From the NCBI GenBank assembly GCA_049322755.1, contig JBMOQX010000068.1:1-30755 (forward strand): a stretch of DNA of 30,755 nt. Direction: 5' to 3'. The stretch comes from DATIUV01 sp049322755 (GTDB lineage Bacteria > Pseudomonadota > Gammaproteobacteria > Burkholderiales > UBA6910). The notes beneath the pieces were generated by a model. It saw nothing but the letters and a program-made list of their open reading frames with translations. It made no database searches and was not told where the DNA came from. This document shows positions 21,424 through 30,755 of this stretch, one piece after another (positions within the stretch are counted from its first letter, which is position 1; each line of letters starts with the position of its first letter). The translations under genes and the position numbers were made by a program.

Positions 21424-22266
21424 CTACTCTCCTCTGAAGCGTCCCGGGCCTTTTTGCCGCCGCTCGCTGGCGGCGCCGGGACGGGGCGGGGCGAGCCGCA
21501 GCGCGCGCGCCGAGTGGGCGTTCAGGTCGCGGAAGCTCCGCAGCAAATCCCCGAATCCGAGCCCGTAGCGGGCGTCCAGCGCGGCGGCGCGGCGCTTGAG
21601 CTCGTCCCAGGCGATCGCATCCGGCCGGTCGCGCAGCGCGAAAGCCACCACATTGCTCCTGGGCTCCGGTTGTGCCAGGACCACCCGGGCATCGAATACC
21701 CGCTCCAGAGCCAGCAGGTGGCCGTCCAGGCGGCGATCGTCGCCCTGGTAGTTCACCACCAGGACCCCGCCCGGTTTCAGGGCCCGGCGGGTCTCGGCGT
21801 AGAACGGCTCGCTGGCGAGCGCCGGCGTGGGACAGCGGTCGTCGTAGGCGTCCAGCAGGATGGTATCGGCGCCCGCCGGGTGGGCCGCGACGTAGTCCGC
21901 GCCGTCCCCCGGTTCCACCCGCAGGCGCTCGTCATCGGGGGGCAGCCCGAACATCAGGCGCGCCGCCGTGATCACCTCGGGGAGGATTTCCACCGCCACC
22001 ACGCGGGTCCGGGGCATGCGGGCGTGAATGAAGCGGGCGAGCGATCCGCCGCCGAGGCCGATCATCAGCACGTCGGCGGGCTCGGGCTGGAACAGCAGGA
22101 ACCCCATCATGGCCCGGGTGTAGGCCAACTCCAGGCAGCCGGGCGCCGCAACGCGCAGCGCGCTCTGCACCCGCTCGCTGCCCAGATGCAGCGAGCGCAC
22201 GCCGCCCTTTTCGCTCACCTGCACGCCAGACGCATCGTGACTTCGCCAGCGGGGAAATCGTCCCAT
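21424..22266 (-). CDS. Spermidine-synthase-like (aminopropyltransferase fold) protein
   Basis: The 280-aa protein has the N-terminal beta region and Rossmann-type core of the spermidine synthase/methyltransferase fold: VLMIGLGGGSLARFIHARMP near residues 66-85, VVAVEILPEVITAARLMFGLP, and DTILLDAYDDRCPTPAL with the acidic DAYD. The canonical GGGDG motif reads GLGGGS, lacking its aspartate, so putrescine aminopropyltransferase activity is doubtful; many bacterial proteins named spermidine synthase belong to this looser group. The C-terminal tail is basic and low in complexity. ATG 22266 has no clear Shine-Dalgarno. It is divergent from degQ, with 179 bp between starts. Confidence 0.82.
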   Translation of the reverse strand: MGRFPRWRSHDASGVQVSEKGGVRSLHLGSERVQSALRVAAPGCLELAYTRAMMGFLLFQPEPADVLMIGLGGGSLARFIHARMPRTRVVAVEILPEVITAARLMFGLPPDDERLRVEPGDGADYVAAHPAGADTILLDAYDDRCPTPALASEPFYAETRRALKPGGVLVVNYQGDDRRLDGHLLALERVFDARVVLAQPEPRSNVVAFALRDRPDAIAWDELKRRAAALDARYGLGFGDLLRSFRDLNAHSARALRLAPPRPGAASERRQKGPGRFRGE

Positions 22267-22445
22267 CGTCGCGCGTCGGATTGTGCCGCCCGGCGTCAGC
22301 GCATCGCGCGGGCGTCGAGCGTGCAGTTCACAGGTTCGTTAAACTTCGCAAATACGCGGTTCAGCACAACCGCGGCGGCAGCCCCGATTGAAACCGGCGG
22401 CGCACGCCCAACATACCGAACGTACCGACACGGGAGCAAGCCGAA

Positions 22446-23804
22446 ATGAACAGCCTGCGCCGCACAGCGGCGATCCTCTGCCTCGCTGCGTCGCTGTCCG
22501 CCGGGCCGGCCTTCGCCTCGCTGCCCGCCGCGGTCCTCGCCGGCGAGGTGCCGACGCTGGCGCCGATGCTGGCGCGCGTCACGCCGGCGGTGGTGAACAT
22601 CGCGGTGATCTCGCGCAGCCAGGAGGTGGACAACCCGCTGCTGCAGGACCCGTTCTTCCGCCGCTTCTTCAACATTCCCGAGCAGCAGCGCAGACCCCAG
22701 ATCAGCGCCGGTTCCGGCGTCATCGTCGACGCGCGCAACGGCTACGTGCTCACCAACCACCACGTCGTAAGGAACGCCGACGAGATCATCGTGCTCACCA
22801 AGGATCGCCAGCGCCTGGAGGCGAAACTGGTGGGCAGCGATCCCGGCACCGACATCGCGCTGCTCAAGGTGGAGGGCGCCGAGAACCTCAAGGCGGCCAC
22901 CTTCGGCGATTCGGACGCGCTCGCGGTGGGCGATTTCGTGGTGGCCATCGGCAACCCGTTCGGCCTTGGCCAGACCGTCACCTCCGGCATCGTCAGCGCG
23001 CTGGGGCGCGGCGGCATCAACGTCGAGGGCTACGAGGATTTCATTCAGACCGACGCCTCCATCAACCCCGGCAACTCCGGCGGCGCCCTGGTCAACCTCA
23101 AGGGCGAACTCGTGGGCATCAACACCGCCATCCTCTCCCCCCAGGGCGGCAATATCGGCATCGGCTTCGCCGTGCCCAGCAACATGGCGCGCAAGGTGAT
23201 GGACCAGCTGATCCGCTACGGCGAAGTGCGCCGCGGCCTGCTCGGCATCACCGCCCAGGACGTGACGCCGGACCTGGCGAGGGCGCTGGGGCTGAAGGAG
23301 GCCGAGGGCGCGGTGGTGGTGGAGGTGGCCGGCAAGTCGCCGGCGGAGATCGCGGGCATCCGCCCGCGCGACGTCATCGTCGCCATCGACGGCAAGGCGG
23401 TGCGCGGCTCGGCGGACATCCGCAACAAGCTGGGGCTGGTGCCCGTGGGCGAGGAGGTGACGCTCGACATCCTGCGCGCCGGCCAGGCGCGCCGCCTCAC
23501 GGTGCGCATCGGCGAAGTGGCGGCGGCGAGCGGTGACGGGGCGGCGCTCGCCGCGCTGCAAGGCGCCCGGCTCGTCGACCTGGAGCGGCGCGGCCGCGAC
23601 CAGGGCGTCGGCGTGGTGGCGGTGGAGCAGGGCAGCGCGGCGTGGAAATACGGACTGCGCAAGGGCGACGTCATCGTCGCCCTCAACCAGCAGCGCGTCA
23701 CCAGCGTCAAGGCGCTGCAGCAGGCGCTCGCCGGCGCCGGGCGCACGCTCACGTTCACGGTGGTGCGCGGCGACTTCGTGCTCAACCTGATCGCGCGCCG
23801 GTAG
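22446..23804 (+). CDS. degQ: DegQ/HtrA family periplasmic serine endoprotease
   Basis: The 452-aa protein has a signal peptide (residues 1-24, ending AGPAFA), a trypsin-like domain with intact triad His106 (LTNHHVV), Asp136 (DPGTDIALL) and Ser211 (NPGNSGGAL), and two PDZ domains (about 260-350 and 365-450). The Q-linker-like LA loop near residues 60-85 is short (FFRRFFNIPEQQRRPQ), as in DegQ rather than DegP. It degrades or refolds damaged periplasmic proteins and forms oligomers. GGGAG precedes ATG 22446. It is the catalytically complete relative of the pseudoprotease at 12249-13232. Convergent with the DUF3460 gene, 24 nt between stops. The symbol is assigned by architecture; MucD/DegP naming is also possible. 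Confidence 0.94.
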   Translation: MNSLRRTAAILCLAASLSAGPAFASLPAAVLAGEVPTLAPMLARVTPAVVNIAVISRSQEVDNPLLQDPFFRRFFNIPEQQRRPQISAGSGVIVDARNGYVLTNHHVVRNADEIIVLTKDRQRLEAKLVGSDPGTDIALLKVEGAENLKAATFGDSDALAVGDFVVAIGNPFGLGQTVTSGIVSALGRGGINVEGYEDFIQTDASINPGNSGGALVNLKGELVGINTAILSPQGGNIGIGFAVPSNMARKVMDQLIRYGEVRRGLLGITAQDVTPDLARALGLKEAEGAVVVEVAGKSPAEIAGIRPRDVIVAIDGKAVRGSADIRNKLGLVPVGEEVTLDILRAGQARRLTVRIGEVAAASGDGAALAALQGARLVDLERRGRDQGVGVVAVEQGSAAWKYGLRKGDVIVALNQQRVTSVKALQQALAGAGRTLTFTVVRGDFVLNLIARR

Positions 23805-23828
23805 CCGGCTCGCTGTCGCAGGGGGTTG

Positions 23829-24080
23829 TCAGGCCTTGGCGCCGTCGCCCGCCGGCTTGTCGATCGGCCAGGACTCGCCGGACTGGACCGGCTCCGGCAG
23901 CGGGTAGTAGTAGTAGCCGCGGATCGGCACCCACGCCTCGCGGTAGCGGCGCTGCTCGTCGAAGTCCACGTCCTTGTCCCACCACCGGGCGCGCGCCCGG
24001 TGCTGGTCCTCCGCGATGGCCGGGTTATTGGCCAGCAGCTCGCGGATGAACTTGGTGATATCCGATTCGTATGTCGCCAT
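23829..24080 (-). CDS. DUF3460 family protein
   Basis: The 83-aa protein matches DUF3460, a small betaproteobacterial family: the opening YESDITKFIRELLANNP, then EDQHRARARWWDKDVDFDEQRRYREAWVP (split by a central Trp-Trp) and a tyrosine-rich YYYYP. It is charged and soluble, and its function is unknown. AAAGGA lies about 7 nt before ATG 24080. In many Betaproteobacteria such genes sit near segregation/condensation or pantothenate genes, but here the neighbours are degQ and a secreted protein, so context gives no clue. Confidence 0.85.
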   Translation of the reverse strand: MATYESDITKFIRELLANNPAIAEDQHRARARWWDKDVDFDEQRRYREAWVPIRGYYYYPLPEPVQSGESWPIDKPAGDGAKA

Positions 24081-24261
24081 GGGGAGTCCTTTCGATCGCG
24101 AAATTTTACACCGGCGGGGGCCGGATGAACCCGCGCCCGCGGCAGGCGGTTGACGCCGGAGGTCCGCTGGGCCAAATTGACCCTGTTGGCGGCTGTGCGT
24201 GCGCCGTCCGGCGCGCTGGCCGGGGTGGCGGTACGCGGACGCATCGGATTGCCGTCGAGGC

Positions 24262-24294
24262 AGGAGGGAAGGTGTCCGGCGACCATGGCAGGAG
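24262..24294 (+). promoter_or_regulatory. Two ribosome sites bearing on the start of the secreted protein
   Basis: AGGAGG at 24262-24267 lies 4 nt before GTG 24272, and AGGAG at 24290-24294 lies 7 nt before GTG 24302, both in the same frame. The second has ideal spacing and gives a compact signal peptide, so GTG 24302 is preferred. Confidence 0.45.
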
Positions 24295-24301
24295 CCCGGC
24301 A

Positions 24302-24868
24302 GTGCGCATCGGCGTGACGGCAGCGGTGGTCCTGGGGGCGTTGACGCTCGCCGCCGCCGCATTCGCCGAAGAGCGCTTTGTGGTGCCGCGGCCCGACGGC
24401 TGGAAGCTCGCTTTCCGCGCCACCCAGCCCAAGCTCAGCGTGACCGAGTTCGTCCCCGCCGCGGAGAACGTCGAGGAGTGGACGCAGATGGTGACGTCGC
24501 AAACGTTCGTCGGGCTGCGCAACGTGGCGGTGGACGGCTACCTGCAGCGCATCGCGGCGGAGGCCAAGAAGGTGTGCGACGACGTGACGGTGACGCCGGT
24601 CGAGGCGGGCATCCACAACGGCTATCCGGCGGCGTTCATGGTCCAGTTCTGCACCCGCTACGCCAAGACCGGCAAGGGCGAGATCACGCTCTACAAGGTG
24701 ATCCAGGGGCGCGACTCGCTCTACATCGCGTACCGCTCGTGGCGCGGGGCGCCGTTCCAGCGCGGCGCGCAGCCGGTGCCCAAGGCCGATTTCGACGCCT
24801 GGGTGGACTACCTGAACGGCGTCACGGTGTGCGACACCGGCGACATCGAGCGGCCCTGCCCCAACTGA
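24302..24868 (+). CDS. Secreted protein of unknown function
   Basis: The 188-aa product begins with a Sec signal peptide (VRIGVTAAVVLGALTLAAAAFA, cleaved before EERF). The mature part is a single soluble alpha-beta domain with FVVPRPDGWKLAF, LSVTEFVPAAENVEEWTQMV, a QTFVGLRN segment, then a helix with EAKKVC and a later VQFCTRY; these and CDTGDIERPC near the C-terminus give four cysteines able to form two disulfides in the periplasm. The VTEFVPxxENxxxWTQM pattern is reminiscent of uncharacterised periplasmic proteins, but I cannot name a family. It faces the DUF3460 gene divergently and converges with the DUF748 gene, 18 nt between stops. Confidence 0.8.
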   Translation: MRIGVTAAVVLGALTLAAAAFAEERFVVPRPDGWKLAFRATQPKLSVTEFVPAAENVEEWTQMVTSQTFVGLRNVAVDGYLQRIAAEAKKVCDDVTVTPVEAGIHNGYPAAFMVQFCTRYAKTGKGEITLYKVIQGRDSLYIAYRSWRGAPFQRGAQPVPKADFDAWVDYLNGVTVCDTGDIERPCPN

Positions 24869-24886
24869 GCCCCGCGCGCGCCGCGA

Positions 24887-27800
24887 TCACAGCACGCCCA
24901 GTTCCAGTTTCGTCGGTATCGCCTTGCCCCGCGCTTCGGCCGTTTCGGCCCTGCCCACGGCCACCCGTGCCGCATCGAGGCCGGCCTGGTCAGTGAGCAC
25001 CCGGGCCACCGCCGTGGCGCGGTTCTCCGCCAGCGCCTGAAGCTGCGCGTCCGGCCTGGGCGCGGTTTCCGCCAGGTGCGCGAACAGCGCGATGTAGAAG
25101 TCGCGGTCCTCGCTCGCCTGGCCGATCAGCGCCAGCGCCGGGTTGACCCGCTTGGCGGGTCGGCCGGCCCTCTGTTCGAACGCGGCCTGGAAATTCGCCA
25201 CCGCCCGGTTGCCGCCGCGTTCCGTCAGCAGCGCCTCCAGCGCGCGCTGGGTCTTGGCGTTGTCGTAGGCCACCGGACCCGGGTCTTCGCCCGCCGCCAG
25301 CTTCACGCCCAGCTTCTGCGTCAGCGCCAGGCGCAGTTCGCGATCCTTGAGCGCGGCCCCATCGACGGCCGGGTCGACGGCACCGTGTACCGTGACCTTG
25401 AGCTGCGGCCGCTTGGCCAGCGCCTCCGCCACCTTTTTCAGCTTCTCCTGCTCGAGCGGCGCCAGTTCGGCGCGGCCGGGCTGGAACGCCACGGTGCCGA
25501 GGCTCTCGGCATCGCCCCCCAGCGCCGCGCCCAGCGCCCGGAACGGCGCGGTGATGATCTTGGTGATGACGTTGACGATCGCCTGCCAGACGACATGGCC
25601 GTAGCTGAACTCGGGGCTGTTGACGTTGCCGCTCACCGGGACCGCCAGGTCGATCCTGCCCTCGCTGTCGGTGAGCAGCGCGATGGCCAGGTCCAGCGGC
25701 AGGTTCACCGCACTCGGACTCTCCACCTTTTCCCCGAGGGTGAATTCCTGCAGCACCACCTTGTTGTCGCCCAGCAGTTCGCTCTCCGCGATCTTGTACC
25801 GCAGGTCGAGGTTGAGCTTGCCGGAGGCGATCTTGCGGCCGGCGAACGTCGCGCTGTAGGGAGAGAGCGGCGTCATCGCCACGTTGCGGAACACCACGCC
25901 GATGTCGGTGAACGATTTCGGCGCGAACGGCGCCAGGCTGCCGTCCACGGCCGCGTCGCCGAACTCGCCGACGCGGCCCTCGAACTGGAGCGACGCGCGG
26001 CTCGCCGGATCCGAGGAGATGCCGGTGGCGGTACCCTTGAATTCCTGGACCTGGGTGACGAACGGCAGCACCAGGCTCAGGTCGGCGAAATCGACGGTGG
26101 CATTCTCGACCCGCACCCGCTCGACGGCGATCGGAAAGGGCGCCGCCGCCGCATCCGCGGCGGGCTGCGCCGGTGGCGCATCGGCAGCCGCCGTGCCGCC
26201 GCGCTTCATGACCTTGGCGAGGTTGACGCTGCGGTCCTCGAACACGACGATCTTGGCCCCGGGCTCCAGCAGCCGGACCTCCTCGATCGCCAGCCGGTCC
26301 GGTCCGAGACGGAAATCGATGCCGTTGGCCGCGAGGGTCCTCCAGGCCAGGAAGCGCTCGCCCGTGTCCGCTTCCTTCAGCAGCAGCCGGCCCACGGCGA
26401 CGGCGCCGGTGGCTTTCAGCGCGGGGCCGTCCCTGCCGGCGCGGTAGTCGATACGGATCGTTCCGGATACGTCCCCTGACTCCAGCGTCAGCGTCGAGAG
26501 CTTCGACACCAGCGGCGCCAGCGGCGCGAGCGCCACCTGCGCCAGCTTCACCTGCGCCTGCACGGCATCGCCGGCTTCCGCCAGCGTGGCGGTGGCGCTG
26601 ACGGCGCCGCCCTGTTTGACCTGCAGCTTCGCATCCACCGCCATCGGCGTCTTGCCGTCGTTGCGGATGTCCTTCACAACGACGTCGACGTTCTCGAGGT
26701 CGTATCGCACCGCCGGCTGCGTCCCCTCGTCGGCGACGCCGAGCACGAATCCGGACAACGCCAGCTCGTCGAGCGCGAACGTCCACGGCTGGCCTTGCGC
26801 TGCCGCGGCCTTGCCGGCTTCCTCGATCTCGCGGCGAATCTTGCCCTCGGCCTCACCCTTGCCGATAACCTGCCGATGCCGAATCGACCCGTCGGCGGCG
26901 CGCGTGATCTGCATTTCGCCGCCGGTCACCGCGATCCGCTGCAGCCGCAGGTCACGCTCGGCCAGCACCACTTTGCCGCCCTCGACAGCGACCTCCTGCA
27001 GGGTCAGGAGCGGCGCCCCGCTTTCTTCTTCCGACCAGGCCAGCGAGCGGACCTGCGCGCCTAGACCCTCGACGGCGGCCTGCGGCGATTCGCCGCCGGC
27101 CTCGGCGACGAGCGCCAGCGTCAACGCACTCGAGCCGGCAGTGATGCGGATGGGCACCGCCCGGCTGGCGTCGCGGTAGTCGAGCGCGAGGTTGTCCACC
27201 GTGAGCGATTCGACGCGCGCCTTCCAGGGCGGCGCGCGGGAGGCCGGGGGCGCCGCGTCCGCCGCCGGGGCGGCAGGGCCCTTCACCAGGGTGGTCCAGT
27301 TGATCGTGCCGTCGCGCGCAACGGCGGCCGCGGCGCGCCCGTCGCGGACCGCCAGCTTCGGCACCACCAGTTCGCGCGCGGCGAGGTCGAATCGCGCCGC
27401 CGGCAGCTCGATGGCCGCCAGTTCCAGCATCGGCGCCGCGGCGCCTTCTTCGGTGAGCGCGAGTCCGCTCACCGTCACGTTGATCGGATCGGCGGTGAGC
27501 GTCGTGACGCCGGCCGCGTAACCGAATTTGTAGGTGATGGACGCGTCGATCGCGCCGGCCGGCTCGGCCAAGCGAACGCGATCCCGCACGAACTTCCACA
27601 CCGTTGCCGGCTTGAAGCCCTCGACGCGCACTGTGCCGCTGGAGGCGACCGGATGCAGGGAGAATTCGCTTTGCCAGCCGATGCTGCCGCCGCCCGGCAG
27701 CCTCGCGGTCACGGCGTATGAGCCGCTGCGCTCCGGCAGAGTCGAAACCTCGTTGAGATCCAGGTCAATGGGCTCGACCACCGCGGTGGCGGGCGTCGGA

Positions 27801-28339
27801 TTGGAGCGGTCGGTGAAACGCGCGCTGCCGCCGCTGATGGCCGCGTGCTTGAGCAGCAGCCGTGGCGGCGAGCCCTCCCTTTGCGGTTCCGGTGTTTCCG
27901 CGCGGGGCAGGGCATCGAGCACCCTCGCCACATTCAGGCGATCGTCCTCGCCGATCACCAGGTTCAGCGCCGGCCGTTCGATGCGGACCTCGGCAAACGT
28001 CCAGGCCCGGCGGAACAGGCTTTCCAGCTCGAAGTCCACGAACAGCCGCTGGAAACCGACGATCGGCGCGCCGTCGGCTTCCCGGAATGCGAAGTCCCGG
28101 GCGTCGAACCGGAACACGAACGGATTGAAGCGTACTTCGCCGATGCTGGCCTGGCGCTGAAACCGCTCGGAAGCGATTTTCGGAACGTAGTGGCGCACCA
28201 GGGAGGGCACCAGGATGAATCCGATCAGGGCGTAAACCGATAGCGCGGCCACCCCGCCGAGCAGCCAGCGGTTCAAGTACCACGGCCGCCGGCGCGCAGC
28301 GCCGGCTGCCTGGGATTGCTCGCGGTCGGTGTCGGCCAT
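24887..28339 (-). CDS. Large DUF748/AsmA-like envelope protein
   Basis: The 1150-aa protein has one N-terminal membrane helix (residues about 25-48, WLLGGVAALSVYALIGFILV) after a basic cytoplasmic tail. A very long periplasmic region follows with repeated AsmA/DUF748 patterns, such as VRFNPFVFRFDARDFAF, VDFELESLFRRAWTFAEVRIERPAL, and IRVENATVDFADLSL-type units. Proteins of the AsmA/TamB/DUF748 group are thought to span or bridge the envelope as beta-rich tubes and influence lipid transport and outer membrane integrity. The C-terminus (from about 950) has an OmpA-like flavour: VAFQPGRAELAPLEQEKLKK, LKVTVHGAVDP. A 53-aa gene lies 27 nt upstream on the same strand, so the two are probably co-transcribed. 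Confidence 0.9.
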   Translation of the reverse strand: MADTDREQSQAAGAARRRPWYLNRWLLGGVAALSVYALIGFILVPSLVRHYVPKIASERFQRQASIGEVRFNPFVFRFDARDFAFREADGAPIVGFQRLFVDFELESLFRRAWTFAEVRIERPALNLVIGEDDRLNVARVLDALPRAETPEPQREGSPPRLLLKHAAISGGSARFTDRSNPTPATAVVEPIDLDLNEVSTLPERSGSYAVTARLPGGGSIGWQSEFSLHPVASSGTVRVEGFKPATVWKFVRDRVRLAEPAGAIDASITYKFGYAAGVTTLTADPINVTVSGLALTEEGAAAPMLELAAIELPAARFDLAARELVVPKLAVRDGRAAAAVARDGTINWTTLVKGPAAPAADAAPPASRAPPWKARVESLTVDNLALDYRDASRAVPIRITAGSSALTLALVAEAGGESPQAAVEGLGAQVRSLAWSEEESGAPLLTLQEVAVEGGKVVLAERDLRLQRIAVTGGEMQITRAADGSIRHRQVIGKGEAEGKIRREIEEAGKAAAAQGQPWTFALDELALSGFVLGVADEGTQPAVRYDLENVDVVVKDIRNDGKTPMAVDAKLQVKQGGAVSATATLAEAGDAVQAQVKLAQVALAPLAPLVSKLSTLTLESGDVSGTIRIDYRAGRDGPALKATGAVAVGRLLLKEADTGERFLAWRTLAANGIDFRLGPDRLAIEEVRLLEPGAKIVVFEDRSVNLAKVMKRGGTAAADAPPAQPAADAAAAPFPIAVERVRVENATVDFADLSLVLPFVTQVQEFKGTATGISSDPASRASLQFEGRVGEFGDAAVDGSLAPFAPKSFTDIGVVFRNVAMTPLSPYSATFAGRKIASGKLNLDLRYKIAESELLGDNKVVLQEFTLGEKVESPSAVNLPLDLAIALLTDSEGRIDLAVPVSGNVNSPEFSYGHVVWQAIVNVITKIITAPFRALGAALGGDAESLGTVAFQPGRAELAPLEQEKLKKVAEALAKRPQLKVTVHGAVDPAVDGAALKDRELRLALTQKLGVKLAAGEDPGPVAYDNAKTQRALEALLTERGGNRAVANFQAAFEQRAGRPAKRVNPALALIGQASEDRDFYIALFAHLAETAPRPDAQLQALAENRATAVARVLTDQAGLDAARVAVGRAETAEARGKAIPTKLELGVL

Positions 28340-28366
28340 CGCGATCGGATCTCCGCCGTCCCGGCG

Positions 28367-28528
28367 CTACCGTTTCACCGCGCCGTAGCGGCCCGGCGTG
28401 ATGCCATCCGAGCCGGCCGCCAGCAGGTCGCGGATCAGCAGCGGCAGAAGGGGAAGCGCAATGCCGGCGTGCCCCAGGGCGGCCAGCAGACGGCGGCGTG
28501 GGCGCGAAGCGGGGCGGCGGTCGGCCAT
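28367..28528 (-). CDS. 53-aa twin-arginine/hydrophobic small protein
   Basis: A short frame starts at ATG 28528 with a GAGGA site about 9 nt upstream. The product has an arginine-rich start (MADRRPASRPRRRLLAALG), a hydrophobic segment (HAGIALPLLPLLIRDLLAAG) and a short GITPGRYGAVKR tail. The RRRLLAAL pattern resembles a Tat signal, but almost no mature protein follows, so this may be a small membrane peptide or the remnant of a longer Tat-exported protein. It lies 27 nt before the DUF748 gene on the same strand. No family recognised. Confidence 0.55.
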   Translation of the reverse strand: MADRRPASRPRRRLLAALGHAGIALPLLPLLIRDLLAAGSDGITPGRYGAVKR

Positions 28529-28574
28529 GGCGGCATCCTCGGAGCGGGGGCGGTGAACCGGTGACGGGACGCAG

Positions 28575-28604
28575 ATTGTCGCGCAACGCTGCCGCGGGGC
28601 GCAA
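28575..28604 (-). promoter_or_regulatory. Promoter candidate for the 53-aa gene and DUF748 gene
   Basis: On the minus strand TTGCGC (28604-28599) and GACAAT (28580-28575) are 18 nt apart, about 50 nt before ATG 28528. Both hexamers are imperfect. It lies back-to-back with the FNR-type site of the stress protein gene. Confidence 0.3.
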
Positions 28605-28627
28605 TGCGACAGCGCGCGGGCGGGACG

Positions 28628-28641
28628 TTGACATATATCAA
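28628..28641 (+). promoter_or_regulatory. FNR/Anr-type box upstream of the universal stress gene
   Basis: TTGACATATATCAA matches the FNR consensus TTGAT-N4-ATCAA at nine of ten positions. Its centre is near 28634.5. A GAGAAT -10-like hexamer at 28663-28668 would give a start near 28675, placing the box at about -41, the standard class II activating position. This predicts induction at low oxygen. Confidence 0.65.
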
Positions 28642-28706
28642 ACCCGGGCCGGCCGCTTGCGCGAGAATTACGTTTTCTAGATCCGACCCTTGGAGGAGCG
28701 TGACCC

Positions 28707-29153
28707 ATGTATTCCAACATCCTGGTTCCCGTCGACGGCAGCGAGGTGGCCCAGCGCGCGCTGGACGAGGCGATCGGCCTCGGCAAGGTGATGGGCTCGC
28801 GGCTGCGCATCGTGCACGCGGTCAACGCCCACTTCTTCCGCTTCGACGAGCTGGAGGACGTGGTGGACGTGAACGAGATCGAGCAGAAGCTCAAGGCCAG
28901 CGGCGAGGCGGTGCTGGAGAAGGCCGCGCAGAAGGCCGCGGCGGCCGGCGTGCCGGCCGAGACGGCGCTGCTCAACGCCCGCGGCGAGCGCGTGGCCAAA
29001 GTCATGGAGGACGAGGCGGAGCGCTGGGGTGCGACCCTGATCGTTATCGGCACCCACGCCCGCACCGGCTTCAGCTACATGCTCATGGGTAGCGTCGTGG
29101 AAGAAATGCTGCGCCTCGCCAAGGTGCCGATGCTGATCATCCACGGCGAGTAG
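28707..29153 (+). CDS. Universal stress protein, UspA family
   Basis: The 148-aa protein has the single-domain Usp fold: NILVPVDGSEVAQRALDEA at the N-terminus with the nucleotide-contacting Asp10, and a C-terminal VIGTHARTGFSYMLMGSVVEEML block (split near residue 125). The ATP-binding motif G-2x-G-9x-G-S is nearly complete, with Ala118 in place of the usual second glycine. Usp proteins support survival under starvation, oxygen limitation and other stress. GGAGGAG precedes ATG 28707. An FNR/Anr-type box at 28628-28641 suggests anaerobic or microaerobic induction. It is followed by a bidirectional terminator shared with groEL. Confidence 0.95.
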   Translation: MYSNILVPVDGSEVAQRALDEAIGLGKVMGSRLRIVHAVNAHFFRFDELEDVVDVNEIEQKLKASGEAVLEKAAQKAAAAGVPAETALLNARGERVAKVMEDEAERWGATLIVIGTHARTGFSYMLMGSVVEEMLRLAKVPMLIIHGE

Positions 29154-29174
29154 GCGCGCGCCGCGGCGCGCCAA

Positions 29175-29205
29175 GAAAAAAGCCCCGCCGAAGCGGGGCT
29201 TTTTC
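29175..29205. terminator. Bidirectional Rho-independent terminator between usp and groEL
   Basis: AGCCCCGC and GCGGGGCT form a perfect 8-bp stem around a CGAA tetraloop, with an A-tract on the left and a T-tract on the right that extend pairing. It lies about 25 nt after the stress-protein stop and about 25 nt after the groEL stop on the other strand, so it can end both convergent transcripts. Confidence 0.92.
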
Positions 29206-29226
29206 GTCGGTGCGGCGACGTGCGGA

Positions 29227-30755
<1,529 letters not shown>

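Noticed and set aside
22340..22366. Possible sigma-E type promoter before degQ (AAACTT with a later TTCAGCA)
   Set aside because: The -35 is partial and the -10 matches poorly at either plausible spacing; not strong enough to call although envelope-stress control of degQ would make sense.
25076..26479. Plus-strand open frame (467 codons) opposite the DUF748 gene
   Set aside because: Antisense shadow; product is rich in Arg, Gln, His and Asp without domain features.

Overview
The window is GC-rich, densely packed bacterial chromosome. Several small families point to a betaproteobacterium (Burkholderiales, Rhodocyclales or Nitrosomonadales type): a DUF3567 protein, a DUF3460 protein and a DUF2917 protein, beside housekeeping groEL, ttcA and a degQ-type protease. 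Naming a genus is not possible from the sequence alone. I see no rRNA, tRNA, IS element, prophage, CRISPR array or compositional island; it reads as ordinary core or near-core chromosome. Neighbouring genes often overlap by 1-11 nt or converge with gaps of 5-30 nt.

Layout. 1-490 (-): 5' part of a nucleotide-exchanger-like MFS transporter that runs off the left edge. 629-1685 (+): azlC/azlD amino-acid exporter pair. 1676-2869 (-): MFS transporter with a natural run of six histidines. 3023-4519 (+): small protein, nitrilase and small lipoprotein, chained by GTGA stop/start overlaps. 4632-8364 (+): YdjM-like membrane hydrolase, GNAT acetyltransferase, Dabb-domain lipoprotein, zinc-independent MDR oxidoreductase and a four-helix membrane protein. 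8422-11606 (+): ChaN-PDZ protein coupled to an M1-type peptidase. 11603-13232 (-): trypsin/PDZ protein that has lost its catalytic triad, coupled to a Tat-exported intradiol dioxygenase broken by a one-base frameshift.

13451-15213 (+): ttcA and an alpha/beta hydrolase. 15340-15483 (+): 47-aa secreted peptide gene with its own promoter and terminator. 15621-17073: LysR regulator divergent from a DUF2917 gene, with an inverted repeat between them. 17191-18108 (-): pirin. 18329-19546 (+): second MFS transporter. 19552-20952 (-): DEDDh exonuclease fused to a GIY-YIG/UvrC-like module. 21181-21414 (+): DUF3567 protein behind a textbook sigma-54 promoter. 21424-22266 (-): spermidine-synthase-like protein. 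22446-23804 (+): DegQ protease. 23829-24080 (-): DUF3460. 24302-24868 (+): secreted protein of unknown function. 24887-28528 (-): very large DUF748/AsmA-like envelope protein and a 53-aa peptide. 28707-29153 (+): universal stress protein behind an FNR/Anr-type box. 29227-30755 (-): groEL, its 5' end beyond the window; a bidirectional terminator separates it from the stress gene.

Functional threads. Envelope proteolysis and quality control (ChaN-PDZ, M1 peptidase, PDZ pseudoprotease, DegQ, DUF748, GroEL) recur. Small-molecule export and detoxification (AzlCD, two MFS, nitrilase, pirin, dioxygenase, oxidoreductase) is the other theme. I did not find a clearly new multi-gene system. The most promising leads are the two regulatory sites (sigma-54, FNR-type), the pseudoprotease/frameshifted-dioxygenase pair, the ChaN-PDZ/M1 couple, the His6 transporter, and several tiny coupled or frameshifted ORFs.
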